Positions 7,613 to 15,532 of a DNA stretch of 64,000 nt are shown here, piece by piece (position 1 is the first letter of the stretch; the number at the start of each line of letters is the position of its first letter). The stretch spans positions 4,221,001-4,285,000 of the forward strand of contig NZ_CP022540.1 in assembly GCF_002237555.1 (NCBI RefSeq), read 5' to 3'. Below the pieces are notes generated by a model that was not told where the DNA came from, searched no databases, and saw nothing but the letters and a program-made list of their open reading frames with translations. Source of the DNA: Antarctobacter heliothermus. Its GTDB lineage: Bacteria; Pseudomonadota; Alphaproteobacteria; Rhodobacterales; Rhodobacteraceae. The position numbers were made by a program, and so were the translations under genes.

Positions 7613-8323
7613 TCAGCGCAAGAGCAAGGGTTGCGCCAGCCAGTCGCGCAGGGCCAGCGTCACCGCCTCGGGCTGTTCCAGCGTCGGCATGCGGCCCGCG
7701 TCGTCGATCACCCGCAGGTCCGCCTTGGGGATCATCTCGGCCATGAAGCTGTGGCGCTTGACCGGATACAACGTGTCCACCGCGCCGCACAAGATCAGCG
7801 TCGGCACGTTGATCCGCCGCAGGGTGCCCTGCTGGTCGCGCCGCCGTTGCAGGGCACGCGACTGGCGGACAAAGACCTCTGTGCCCAATCCGCGCGCCAT
7901 GTCCAAAACCAGCGCCAGAACCTCACGCCGATGCGGTCCGGGTGCAAGATCACCTTGTGCAAAGGTTTCGGCCAGCACTTCTTCGAAACGCCCCGCACGG
8001 ACGCGTATCATCTGCGGATCGCGCAAGGCCGCCACCTGCGGCGTCTCGGCCAGCGGCGTCGTGCCGACCAGCGCCAGCCGTGTCACCCGCTCGGGCGCGC
8101 GGCGATAGACCTCCATCGCGACAATCCCGCCCATCCCGTGCCCGACCAGCGCAAACCGCGTCGGCGCCAGGTCCAGCAAGGATGAGGCGATTTCCTCGAT
8201 GCGATCGCCTTGGGTGATTGGCGCGGTCATCACCGCCTGATCGCGCGACAGATCGGCGATTTGCGGCCCAAACAAGCGGGCATCGCACATCTGATCTGGC
8301 AGAAAGACAACCGTTTCACTCAT
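7613..8323 (-). CDS. Alpha/beta-hydrolase-fold protein lacking the catalytic Ser and His
   Basis: The 236-residue protein matches small alpha/beta hydrolases end to end (oxyanion region VVFLPDQMCD, nucleophile-elbow region ALVGHGMGGIVAMEV, acid region LILCGAVDTLYPV, His region DDAGRMPTLEQPEAV). The expected GHSMG is GHGMG, so residue 63 is Gly instead of the nucleophilic Ser. The usual GHMPTLEQPE is GRMPTLEQPE, so residue 211 is Arg instead of the catalytic His. The likely acid D183 is kept. The frame is intact over full family length, which suggests a retained non-catalytic role (binding or scaffolding), or early decay without frame loss. The ATG at 8323 was chosen because upstream in-frame starts add non-homologous residues. 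rnpB follows it on the same strand. Confidence 0.8.
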   Translation of the reverse strand: MSETVVFLPDQMCDARLFGPQIADLSRDQAVMTAPITQGDRIEEIASSLLDLAPTRFALVGHGMGGIVAMEVYRRAPERVTRLALVGTTPLAETPQVAALRDPQMIRVRAGRFEEVLAETFAQGDLAPGPHRREVLALVLDMARGLGTEVFVRQSRALQRRRDQQGTLRRINVPTLILCGAVDTLYPVKRHSFMAEMIPKADLRVIDDAGRMPTLEQPEAVTLALRDWLAQPLLLR

Positions 8324-8440
8324 GCGATCGGACAATCCCAGACCCGACAACCACTTTGCCTGCCACTTCGCTCACTCCGCACACCGCTGCTGTCTTGCGG
8401 CACCCTAACAGATGGCGCGACAGGCGAAAGTGGGCGCAGG

Positions 8441-8523
8441 GGCCGGGGACGGCGGGCGGGGCGATGTTCCGGCCAAAGGCCGGATCAAGCGCCGTCTGTC
8501 GTTCCCGGCGCTGTCGTCCCCGG
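8441..8523 (+). repeat. Dispersed intergenic repeat, family A, copy 1
   Basis: The element opens GGCCGGGGACGG, then GGGCGGGGCGATGT, then a hairpin TCCGGCC-AAA-GGCCGGA, then AAGCGCCGT and a closing GTCCCCGGC that can pair with the opening. The first 27 bases match copy 2 (33580-33645) at 25 positions. The inner hairpin differs between copies but stays paired. It lies in the non-coding stretch between the alpha/beta-hydrolase start (8323) and the solute-binding-protein remnant (8605). Confidence 0.6.
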
Positions 8524-8604
8524 CAAGCCGTCAGTTGAACTTGATCCGATCCCAAAAACACGTTGACGGTCACCGCATCCCCCCGTCCCGCCATCTATTC
8601 GCGA

Positions 8605-9087
8605 TTAGTACGCCTGCGGATCGTCCGCCTGCACCAGTGTGATCAATCCCCGGCTCAGCCACTCACGCCTCGGGCGGTCCAGTTCATAGATGAAATAGCC
8701 CTTCGATCGGCACAGCCTCTTGCCAATCACATCCGCGTCCTGTCATAGGCAAAACCCGAACCCAGCCCCGGCCATTCTTGGACGGTGAACGGCGCATAGT
8801 TTGATCCGGTTATCAGTTTCATCTCGTTATGTTCCGGCCCCTGCCGCAGCGGAGTGGCGTCGGCGCACACATCCGCCCTCCTGACAGGGCAAGTTCAGCG
8901 CATCGCCGGGTGAGACCTGAAACACGCTCGACCGTAGCCTGTCCTCATTGGCGTAAAAGATCAGCGTCCACTGGCTGGCATCCCGGAAATGCGTTTCGGC
9001 AATCGCCAACGGTGAATCCCCCGGTCGCACATTGAAATTGCCGACACATGTCTCTGCCGAAAGCGCCATGGACGCCGCCGCACGCAT
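8605..9087 (-). pseudogene. Decayed solute-binding protein gene with LysM-like front
   Basis: Three separated frames read as pieces of one protein. From 9087 down: a LysM-like segment containing CVGNFNVRPGDSPLAIAE and SQWTLIFYANEDRLRSS, ending in a GGCVRR-type Cys region. Then, in another frame near 8775-8820, KLITGSNYAPFTVQEWPG resembles the start of a periplasmic type-3 solute-binding domain. Then, in a further frame near 8607-8720, LCRSKGYFIYELDRP and WLSRGLITLVQAD resemble its C-terminus. The central body is missing. The product would have been a periplasmic binding protein. The frameshifts and internal deletion show it is inactive; the region from 9088 to 9273 holds nothing else I can identify. 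Confidence 0.6.
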
Positions 9088-9273
9088 TTGATCGATTGCC
9101 TAGCCCCAATAATCCGGCACAAGCGCCCCTCATCCTGTGCCACTGGTCAACGCCGGATATAGAAGATCCAGGTTCGTTTTTTCTTGTCAGGCACTTAGAC
9201 GGAATTTCTCTAAGCCCTGTCCGTCGTTCAAGAACGAACACAACCAAAGGGCTATCCAAAGAATCGCGGCAGA

Positions 9274-9864
9274 TCAGACTGCACGACGGGCCATCAACAG
9301 CGTGTGGCCATGGGCCTCGGGATCTTCGGGCACAATCGCCTCTACCGGGGCACCTGCGGTTGTCAGGATCTCGGCGTAGTCTTCAGGTGACAGGGAGGCG
9401 TGATAGACACGCTCTCCCGCCACCGTGCCCCAGACTTCTCCGGCACCCGGACCAACCGTCAACAGCAGACGTCCCCCCGGGGCCAGATGCCCCGCGATTG
9501 TCGGCAAAGCGGCGCGCTGCGCCTCTTGGGTCAGGTGAAAGAAGCTGCCCCAGCCGATGATCGCATCAAACTGCCGATCCAGCGACAGCGACCGCATGTC
9601 CGCCTCGATCACCCGCGCCTTCGGCAGTCGTTGGGCATACAGCGCCAACATTGCGGGCGCATAGTCCACCCCAGTCACATCATATCCCGCGTCAGACAGG
9701 AACACGCCAATCGGCGCGCCCGCGCCACAGCCAAGATCCAGCACTGCGCCGCCCTTGGGCACGTCCGCCAGAACACGGTCCAGCCAGGGACGTTCAAACA
9801 AGGAGGTGTTGCGCGATGCGGCATAGGCATCGGCCTGCCGCTGATAGACCTCCCAGTTGCTCAT
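9274..9864 (-). CDS. Class I SAM-dependent methyltransferase
   Basis: The 196-residue protein has the Rossmann methyltransferase motifs in order: motif I VLDLGCGAGAPIG (about 42-54), the acidic end of strand 2 GVDYAP, motif II VIEADMRSLSL, motif IV FDAIIGWGSFFHL and a post-motif HLAPGGRLLLTVG. The methyl acceptor is unknown. It is the last gene of a minus-strand operon and overlaps the upstream tandem SnoaL-like gene by four bases (ATGA), so the two are translationally coupled. Confidence 0.88.
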   Translation of the reverse strand: MSNWEVYQRQADAYAASRNTSLFERPWLDRVLADVPKGGAVLDLGCGAGAPIGVFLSDAGYDVTGVDYAPAMLALYAQRLPKARVIEADMRSLSLDRQFDAIIGWGSFFHLTQEAQRAALPTIAGHLAPGGRLLLTVGPGAGEVWGTVAGERVYHASLSPEDYAEILTTAGAPVEAIVPEDPEAHGHTLLMARRAV

Positions 9865-10823
9865 CCGGTCTGTGCCACGATCTGCGTCCAGACGGCGGCC
9901 TCATCATACAGGGTCCATTCGCGGCGCAGTCCCCGGGGGCCGAACTCTGCATGGCTGATCCCCATGACATACAGATCCGCTCCAGAGGGCCGACCAAACG
10001 CGCCCCATCCCTCGTGACGGCCCTTCAGGGACCAGCGCAGCGCGGCACGCGCGGGCATCAGCGGCTCTTCCATGCCGATACGGTGGTGTACTTCAAACCG
10101 GGCAGAGGGCATCGCCGCCCGCAGGCTCAGCCAGAACCGGTCTGCTGCCTCAACGCCATGCGCCTCTACCCCGCCGGGATAAAACAAGTGGCAGGCGCGG
10201 TCATACTGGTCGGGGATCACCGACAGGTCGCCCTCCATCATCCGGGTCACAAGGGTGGCAAACCCCTCGCCCCACTGATCCGTGTTGCCCAGTCCGGTGT
10301 ACGGCCCCGTTACATCGACACGGGGGGTAAAGGGCTGGCTGTCGGGGTCAAGATCGGGCAGATGGGCGCGCGCCCATTCCTCTGCCGTCTGTCCCAGCTG
10401 GCGTAGCACCGCGCCAGTGTCCGTCACCCGCCAGACATCACTGATCTGATCGCGCTTGGCGTAGCTGTCGACAATCTCACGGTACAACAGCGTCCGCCCG
10501 GTGGCAGGCCCCAGCGCCCCGTCCCCGGTATGAGTCGCCCGCGTCAGGATCCGCTGAGAGCCCAACATCCCTACCCGCGCATGACCGGACCAGATCACAT
10601 CCTCGCCCAGCAACTGCCGGTCCGGCAGGCTGACCAGCGTCGCCATGGCATCCTCTGCCAAGGCGCGCGCGCCGAACTGGATGCCCTCGGCCCCGCGCAG
10701 GATGACCTCTGGGTGATAGTGCGCCTGCACCCGTGACGTGAGGCCGCGTCCCTCCCAGATGTCGCTGGTGGCAGCCAGTAGGAAATCAGGGAAATCGCGG
10801 GCTTCGGGATCGAAACCGTCCAT
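9861..10823 (-). CDS. Protein with two tandem SnoaL/NTF2-like domains
   Basis: The 320-residue protein contains two repeats of the cone-shaped SnoaL-like fold: about residues 10-140 (ending TLLYREIVDSYAKRDQISDVWRV) and about 175-315 (with HLFYPGGVEAHGVEAADRFW and RWSLKGRHEGWGAFGRPSGA). Both have the acidic, Trp-rich pattern of ester-cyclase-like proteins. Polyketide cyclases and many uncharacterised enzymes share this fold, so no reaction is assigned. The ATG at 10823 follows an in-frame GTG and is the first ATG. Its last codons overlap the methyltransferase start. About 120 bases separate it from the upstream gene, with a small CCCGC-TTT-GCGGG hairpin at 10920-10932, so a separate promoter is possible. 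Confidence 0.65.
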   Translation of the reverse strand: MDGFDPEARDFPDFLLAATSDIWEGRGLTSRVQAHYHPEVILRGAEGIQFGARALAEDAMATLVSLPDRQLLGEDVIWSGHARVGMLGSQRILTRATHTGDGALGPATGRTLLYREIVDSYAKRDQISDVWRVTDTGAVLRQLGQTAEEWARAHLPDLDPDSQPFTPRVDVTGPYTGLGNTDQWGEGFATLVTRMMEGDLSVIPDQYDRACHLFYPGGVEAHGVEAADRFWLSLRAAMPSARFEVHHRIGMEEPLMPARAALRWSLKGRHEGWGAFGRPSGADLYVMGISHAEFGPRGLRREWTLYDEAAVWTQIVAQTG

Positions 10824-10945
10824 CACGGGGCGTCCCGGTCAGGGTCTTGGGGGGTGCACTCTCGACGGGTCAACGCTTGGGAACCTCACTCTGTGGTTGT
10901 ATCAGCCGCAAGCTAGCCCCCCGCTTTGCGGGTGTCCAGCGCCGC

Positions 10946-11575
10946 TCAGGCCGGGAGGGCGATCCCCCGAAAGGGAGGGAAATCGGCGTAGCGCGCCGCG
11001 CGCTGGTCGCGTGTCTCAGCCGGGTCGGCCCCTGCCTTCAACAGTGTTCCTTTCGGCACAATATAGCTGTCGATCCGTCGCAACGGCACGGGTCGCCACG
11101 CAAGGTTAAAGGCGCAGAGTTTTGGGAAGAACCAAATGTCGGAATAGTCCAGATGATCATGCAGCCACCACGCCAGATCGCGCCAGTCGCGGCCTTGTGC
11201 ATAGCGATCCGCAAACCACGGGATCACGATGGAGGCCCCCGCCACCGGCCGGTCCGGCAGATCCCAGATATGGCACTCCAGCGGATAGTCGTTCCGCGCG
11301 CAGTTCAGTTTGTGTGCATTGCCAAAGGCGTTAAGCCGCACCGACCGATACCCCGACCGCACAAAGATCCGGCCAAAAGTTTCCTCCAGCGGGTCCAGCA
11401 ACGTGGTGGCAAAGGCGCGACCGCGTTCCAGTGCAAGATCAGGATCATCGGGTATATTGCTGATTTCGTGAAAGTTTCCAATTTCCGAATGCAGGAACTC
11501 GCGCATCCAGAAATGCCGCGACAGGCGCGCGCGCCCTAGCGTTTCCAGTGACCACATGGACCCCGGGCGTCTCAT
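10946..11575 (-). CDS. Conserved hypothetical protein, possibly peptidase-M15-like
   Basis: The 209-residue protein has no signal peptide. The stretch IFVRSGYRSVRLNAFGNAHK followed by CARNDYPLECHIWD resembles the core of M15-type D-Ala-D-Ala peptidases (SGYRS...N, then H...D zinc region), but the usual SxHxxGxAxD motif is not intact. An enzyme role in cell-wall trimming is therefore only a possibility. The rest is rich in Trp and Arg. Starts at 11575 and 11557 are both possible; the first has GAGG upstream. It follows the VOC gene by nine bases in the operon. Confidence 0.6.
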   Translation of the reverse strand: MRRPGSMWSLETLGRARLSRHFWMREFLHSEIGNFHEISNIPDDPDLALERGRAFATTLLDPLEETFGRIFVRSGYRSVRLNAFGNAHKLNCARNDYPLECHIWDLPDRPVAGASIVIPWFADRYAQGRDWRDLAWWLHDHLDYSDIWFFPKLCAFNLAWRPVPLRRIDSYIVPKGTLLKAGADPAETRDQRAARYADFPPFRGIALPA

Positions 11576-11584
11576 CCCCGTGCC

Positions 11585-12013
11585 TCAGGCATAGCCATCC
11601 CAGCGAAACGCCCCGTCCGGTCCCAGTTTAGAGAACGGGTTATAGGCCACCTCCCAGACGTGACCTTCGGGGTCGGCGAAGTATCCAATGTGCCCACCCC
11701 AGAACACATCATGCGCGGGTTTCAGGATCTTGGCTCCCGCAGCCTTTGCGGCGGTTAGCACCTCGGCCACCTCTTCTCGGGTCCGCGTGTTGCAGGCCAG
11801 CGTGGCCGCCTCGGTACCCAGATCGCCCGCCGCACAGCCCATATCCCGCGCCAGATCCTTTAGCGGGTACAGACCCAGCGCCTGCCCCACGAGGTCAAAA
11901 ACCACAATACCGTCTGGCGTGTCGACCCGCCGCCAGCCAAGCGCCTCATAAAACGCCTGCGCGCGCGCCATGTCGCGGCACCCCAGTGTAATCAAGCTTA
12001 CTCTTTGGTCCAT
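11585..12013 (-). CDS. VOC-family (glyoxalase/dioxygenase-fold) protein
   Basis: The 142-residue protein starts MDQRVSLITLGCRDMARAQA and shows the paired beta-alpha-beta-beta-beta modules of the vicinal-oxygen-chelate fold, ending with IGYFADPEGHVWEVAYNP, the typical C-terminal metal-site strand (ExxxN). Members include glyoxalase I, bleomycin-resistance proteins and extradiol dioxygenases; the substrate is unknown. GGAGG lies directly upstream of the ATG at 12013. Only one base separates this ATG from the stop of the upstream alpha/beta hydrolase, so the pair is co-translated. Confidence 0.85.
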   Translation of the reverse strand: MDQRVSLITLGCRDMARAQAFYEALGWRRVDTPDGIVVFDLVGQALGLYPLKDLARDMGCAAGDLGTEAATLACNTRTREEVAEVLTAAKAAGAKILKPAHDVFWGGHIGYFADPEGHVWEVAYNPFSKLGPDGAFRWDGYA

Positions 12014-12014
12014 G

Positions 12015-12995
12015 TTACCCTCCGTTGACTGACAGACGCCGCGTCCAATCCAGCACCACCTCGGACACCGGGACCGACATACGCGGCGACAGCACCTCAC
12101 CGGCCACCAGATGCCGCGAGGGATCATCCTCTGGCCCCAATGTGACCGTATGCACCTCTGCCGGACCGCCCCAGCGCGCTGCGATCTTTCGGCTGACGCT
12201 ATGGTCGACGATCTGATCGCCCGGATCGAACACAAACAGCGCTGGCGTGGTCACATCCTCATGCCGTCGTCCGCTTGCCGCACGCACCGCGGCCCCCATC
12301 GGCAGCACCGCAAGACTGGGATAGCGCGTCGTCCACAGGCGCGCGTGCGCCGCGCTGCGCGGCTCAAACCCGATCTCGCGTCCGGCCAACAGCGGCAACC
12401 ACCAGCGCGCGCCGGGCCAAGTGATCAGTGCCGCCTTGGGATCAGCCACCCTGAAGTTGGGAGAGACCAGCACAACACCCGCGACATCCGCGCCCATCCT
12501 TTCGTGCAGCGCCAGCGACACCAGTGTCGCCCCCGTAGAGGTGCCCATGACCAGCACCCGCCGCCCGACGCGGTGCCCGATGGCCAGCGCCTCTGCGACA
12601 TCCTCCATCCAGCCCGCGACGGTGGCCTCTGCCATGGCGGGACCATCCCGACCATGCCCCTTGAGCCGGGTGAACACCAGATTCGCGGCCAATCCCTGCG
12701 CCACCAGATCCGGCACCGGCCGGATCTCATCCGGGGCGGCGGAAAACCCGTGGATGTAGACCACCGCCCAGTCGGTCCGTGCCTCTGGCGCGCCTGCCCA
12801 AAGCACCCGTTTCTCCGCGCCCGCGCGGATACCCGGCACCCGCGCCTCTGCCGCCGCCAGCCACGCATCGACGCCGCCGTCCAACTGATCCGCGTCAAAG
12901 CATAGATCGGTTTTGACCGGCTCCCGCGGCGCAAACGCGGCAAAGGCCCCACCGGCGACGGCCAGCGCGCCCAAACCCCACAGCAGTACGCTCAT
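12015..12995 (-). CDS. Membrane-anchored alpha/beta hydrolase
   Basis: The 326-residue protein begins MSVLLWGLGALAVAGGAFAAF, a single hydrophobic segment that could anchor or export it. The catalytic domain follows: VVYIHGFSAAPDEIRPV as the oxyanion region, VLVMGTSTGATLVSLAL as the nucleophile elbow (GTSTG), FVFDPGDQIVDHSVS as the acid region and DDPSRHLVAGE with the likely catalytic His. Activity is probably esterase or lipase-like (serine hydrolase), but no substrate can be named. Its start overlaps the stop of the upstream histidine phosphatase gene by four bases. Confidence 0.85.
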   Translation of the reverse strand: MSVLLWGLGALAVAGGAFAAFAPREPVKTDLCFDADQLDGGVDAWLAAAEARVPGIRAGAEKRVLWAGAPEARTDWAVVYIHGFSAAPDEIRPVPDLVAQGLAANLVFTRLKGHGRDGPAMAEATVAGWMEDVAEALAIGHRVGRRVLVMGTSTGATLVSLALHERMGADVAGVVLVSPNFRVADPKAALITWPGARWWLPLLAGREIGFEPRSAAHARLWTTRYPSLAVLPMGAAVRAASGRRHEDVTTPALFVFDPGDQIVDHSVSRKIAARWGGPAEVHTVTLGPEDDPSRHLVAGEVLSPRMSVPVSEVVLDWTRRLSVNGG

Positions 12996-13582
12996 GCCTG
13001 CGCCTCCGCGAAATCCTCTATCCGGGTCCAGTCCTGCAGCAATCGCCAATCCGGCAACGACACGACCATCAGATGGCCACCGCCCCCGCCGGCCGGCTGG
13101 TCATGGGATCGATCGATCCCCACGCCCCGCAAATGCGCCCGCAACAGCGCCCCGATCCCACCATGCGCCACCACCGCAATGTCGCCCGATGGGGCCTCCG
13201 CCACCACACGGCGCAGCGTCATGACCACCCGCGCCTGCGCGTCGATGGCCCGCTCCCAGCCACGCTGGCTGTCACGGGGATGGGCAAAAAAAGCATCGGC
13301 CATGGCTTCGAACTCTGCGGGCGGCAGATAGCCGGTCGCAGAACGGTCATTTTCATGCAGCGACGCCACCCGCCGTGCCACCAGTCCCTGCGCCTCGGCC
13401 AGAATGTCCGCGCCGTCCATCGCCTTGCGTTCGAAACTGGAAAACACGCTGCCCACTGGCGGGCAGGCGCGGGCAAAGGCCCGGTGACGCGCGGTGCCGC
13501 GTGCCGATAACTGCCAGTCCGTCACCGGCACAACCGGGTCCATGATCACATCCGCATGGGTTACGAAGAAAATCCGCCTCAC
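12992..13582 (-). CDS. Histidine-phosphatase-superfamily protein with variant RHG motif
   Basis: The 196-residue protein starts VRRIFFVTHADVIMDP. The canonical RHG of the phosphoglycerate-mutase/histidine-phosphatase superfamily reads THA here, so the nucleophilic His is kept but the first Arg is Thr. Later elements are present: SSFERKAMDGADIL (counterpart of the SxxxRAxxTA motif) and IAVVAHGGIGALL with the second His. The start is a GTG at 13582 overlapping the TGA of the upstream alpha/beta hydrolase (GTGA); longer starts would run far into that gene. The Arg loss may lower or change phosphatase activity. Confidence 0.82.
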   Translation of the reverse strand: MRRIFFVTHADVIMDPVVPVTDWQLSARGTARHRAFARACPPVGSVFSSFERKAMDGADILAEAQGLVARRVASLHENDRSATGYLPPAEFEAMADAFFAHPRDSQRGWERAIDAQARVVMTLRRVVAEAPSGDIAVVAHGGIGALLRAHLRGVGIDRSHDQPAGGGGGHLMVVSLPDWRLLQDWTRIEDFAEAQA

Positions 13583-14319
13583 CCCAGAACCTCGGTCAAT
13601 GCGGCCTCGATCTGGACCAGACATTCCGGGGTGGAAAACCGATGGTCCGCGCCCTTGACCAAGGTCAGACGCACATCCGGCCCGTCAATGTGATCCAGCA
13701 ATCGCAGCGCGGTTTCCCGCTTGACCGCCTCGTCCTCGGTTCCTTGCAACAGCCGCACCGGCCAACCCATCACCAGAGGGCTGCGCAGAACCAACTGCGC
13801 GCGCCCATCCTCGATCAGCTTGCGGGTCACAACGTAGGGGTCTTCATAGGCCGATGGCCGCAATATCAGCCCCTCTTCCTTGACCTGCCGCCGTTCAGCC
13901 TCGGAGAAACCTGCCCAGAACCCGTCTTCGGTGAAATCCGGCGCGGCGGCGATACCGACAAACCCGACGATCTGCGGCAGACGTCGGGCCAGAATCGCGG
14001 CGATCCAGCCGCCCATGGACGACCCGACCAGCACCACCGGCCCCGGCGCCGCATGGGCAATCACTGCCTCGGCGTCCGCCGCCCAATCCCCGATACAGCC
14101 CTCTTCGAACACACCGCCTGATTGTCCGTGGCCGGAATAATCCAACCGCAGAAAGGCGCGCCCCTGCGCGGCCGCCAATGCCTCCAGATGCACCGCTTTG
14201 GTGCCTCCCATGTCGGACCGATACCCGGACAGGAACACCACACAAGGCCCCGCTCCATCGGTCTTGGCATAGGCCAGCCTATCGCCGCGCGGCCCTTCAA
14301 CGTAGGCAATCCCTGCCAT
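13579..14319 (-). CDS. Alpha/beta hydrolase (acyl-thioesterase/dienelactone-hydrolase-like)
   Basis: The 246-residue protein has the full hydrolase set: VVFLSGYRSDMGGTK near the oxyanion hole, LRLDYSGHGQSGG, VVLVGSSMGGWIAAILA as the nucleophile elbow (GSSMG), LLQGTEDEAVKRE for the acid and VKGADHRFS with the catalytic His. It resembles ABHD10/palmitoyl-hydrolase-like small serine hydrolases. It is the first gene of the minus-strand operon that runs to 9274; several genes in it overlap by ATGA or GTGA, indicating shared transcription. Co-occurrence with a second hydrolase and a phosphatase suggests a small-molecule or lipid turnover role, which is inference. Confidence 0.88.
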   Translation of the reverse strand: MAGIAYVEGPRGDRLAYAKTDGAGPCVVFLSGYRSDMGGTKAVHLEALAAAQGRAFLRLDYSGHGQSGGVFEEGCIGDWAADAEAVIAHAAPGPVVLVGSSMGGWIAAILARRLPQIVGFVGIAAAPDFTEDGFWAGFSEAERRQVKEEGLILRPSAYEDPYVVTRKLIEDGRAQLVLRSPLVMGWPVRLLQGTEDEAVKRETALRLLDHIDGPDVRLTLVKGADHRFSTPECLVQIEAALTEVLG

Positions 14320-14727
14320 GTCACCCCCTTGTGCTTTGCCCGGACCATAGCGCTATCCCGGCAGGGTCGAAAACGCCTTTCCGGCGTCTTCTTTGTCCAA
14401 ATCGCCTATTGGACAGATAGTCTACCATTGACGGGCGTAGGGGCGCGGCTGGTCCGGTCAGTCAACCCAAGACAAGGCTCTGACCGTGGGTCACGGGCAC
14501 GGCGCATCACGGATCTCTTGCAATCCTCTGCTGAATCATCTGACGCTACATGGGCCGTCCTTTCCGGGATCGCCGACATCTGTCTGTCGTCCCCGGACAT
14601 GTATCCGATCAGCCGAGTCCCCGGCTCGGCCGCCGAGTAGCCCGACCAAGCGGTTATCCGTCATCAAGGATCGACCCGTTTGCAAACAGGGCCAGCGCGC
14701 CCTTCCCGACCCTACAGGAGCTCACAA
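14320..14727. other. Divergent intergenic region with a partial repeat-B match
   Basis: These 408 bases separate the divergent hydrolase operon and the SDR gene. At 14387-14402 the sixteen bases TCTTCTTTGTCCAAAT are identical to the head of repeat B at 26489-26504, preceded by a small ACGCC/GGCGT hairpin. No ORF with a ribosome-binding site and recognisable product is visible. The SDR ribosome-binding site CAGGAG lies at its right end. Promoters for both directions must be here but no consensus box is clear. Confidence 0.5.
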
Positions 14728-15483
14728 ATGCCTGACTTTGCGATCTATCCCAGTCTCAAGGGCAAGACAGTTTTCATCACCGGCGGCGCCTCGGGCATCG
14801 GCGAGGAGATGGTACGCGCCTTTGCAGCCCAAGGCGCGCGCACCGGCTTTGTCGATTTCAACCGCGAGGCCGGTGAGGCACTGGCCGCCGATACCGACGG
14901 CGAGGTCGCTTTTGAATACTGCGACCTGCGCGACATCGACAGCCTGCAAGCCGCCTTTGCCGCTCTGGCAGACAGGCTTGGCCCCGCAACCGTTCTGGTC
15001 AACAACGCCGCCCGCGACGACCGGCACAACTGGCAGGACGTCACCCCCGAATACTGGGACGAACGCATGGCAACCAACATCCGCCACATGTTCTTTGCCA
15101 TCCAGACAGTGGCGCCCGGCATGATCGCGGCGGGCGGCGGGTCGATCATCAACATGGGGTCAAACAGCTGGTGGGAGGCATGCGGCGGCATGCCAGCCTA
15201 TACCACCGCCAAATCCGCCGTGCATGGGCTGACCCGCACCATGGCGCGCGATCTGGGCGACCACAGCATCCGGATCAACGCGGTTGTTCCGGGCTGGATC
15301 ATGACAGAGCGGCAAAAGGATCTGTGGGTCACGCCCGAGGCCATCGACAAACACCGCCAGCGCCAGTGCCTGCCCGACCTGATAGAGCCGGTCTATCTTG
15401 CGCGGATGGTGCTGTTTCTGGCCTCTGACGACAGCGCCATGTGTTCAGCCAGCAATTTCATGGTCGAGGCCGGTTCCATCTGA
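14728..15483 (+). CDS. Short-chain dehydrogenase/reductase (SDR)
   Basis: The 251-residue classical SDR has TGGASGIG (18-25) for the dinucleotide, VNNAA (about 91-95), active-site Ser145, and YTTAK giving Tyr158 and Lys162. Asp43 in the FVDFN strand end suggests NAD rather than NADP preference. PGWIMTERQ follows the usual substrate loop, and the tail SDDSAMCSASNFMVEAGSI fits SDR ends. Such enzymes commonly oxidise sugars, polyols or hydroxyacyl groups; the substrate is not determinable. The ATG at 14728 has CAGGAG upstream. It converges on cysK and has no partner gene on its own strand. Confidence 0.88.
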   Translation: MPDFAIYPSLKGKTVFITGGASGIGEEMVRAFAAQGARTGFVDFNREAGEALAADTDGEVAFEYCDLRDIDSLQAAFAALADRLGPATVLVNNAARDDRHNWQDVTPEYWDERMATNIRHMFFAIQTVAPGMIAAGGGSIINMGSNSWWEACGGMPAYTTAKSAVHGLTRTMARDLGDHSIRINAVVPGWIMTERQKDLWVTPEAIDKHRQRQCLPDLIEPVYLARMVLFLASDDSAMCSASNFMVEAGSI

Positions 15484-15532
15484 GAGGGCGAAAGGGGGCG
15501 GTCGCATGGGGGCAGCGGCAACCCCAATCGTG

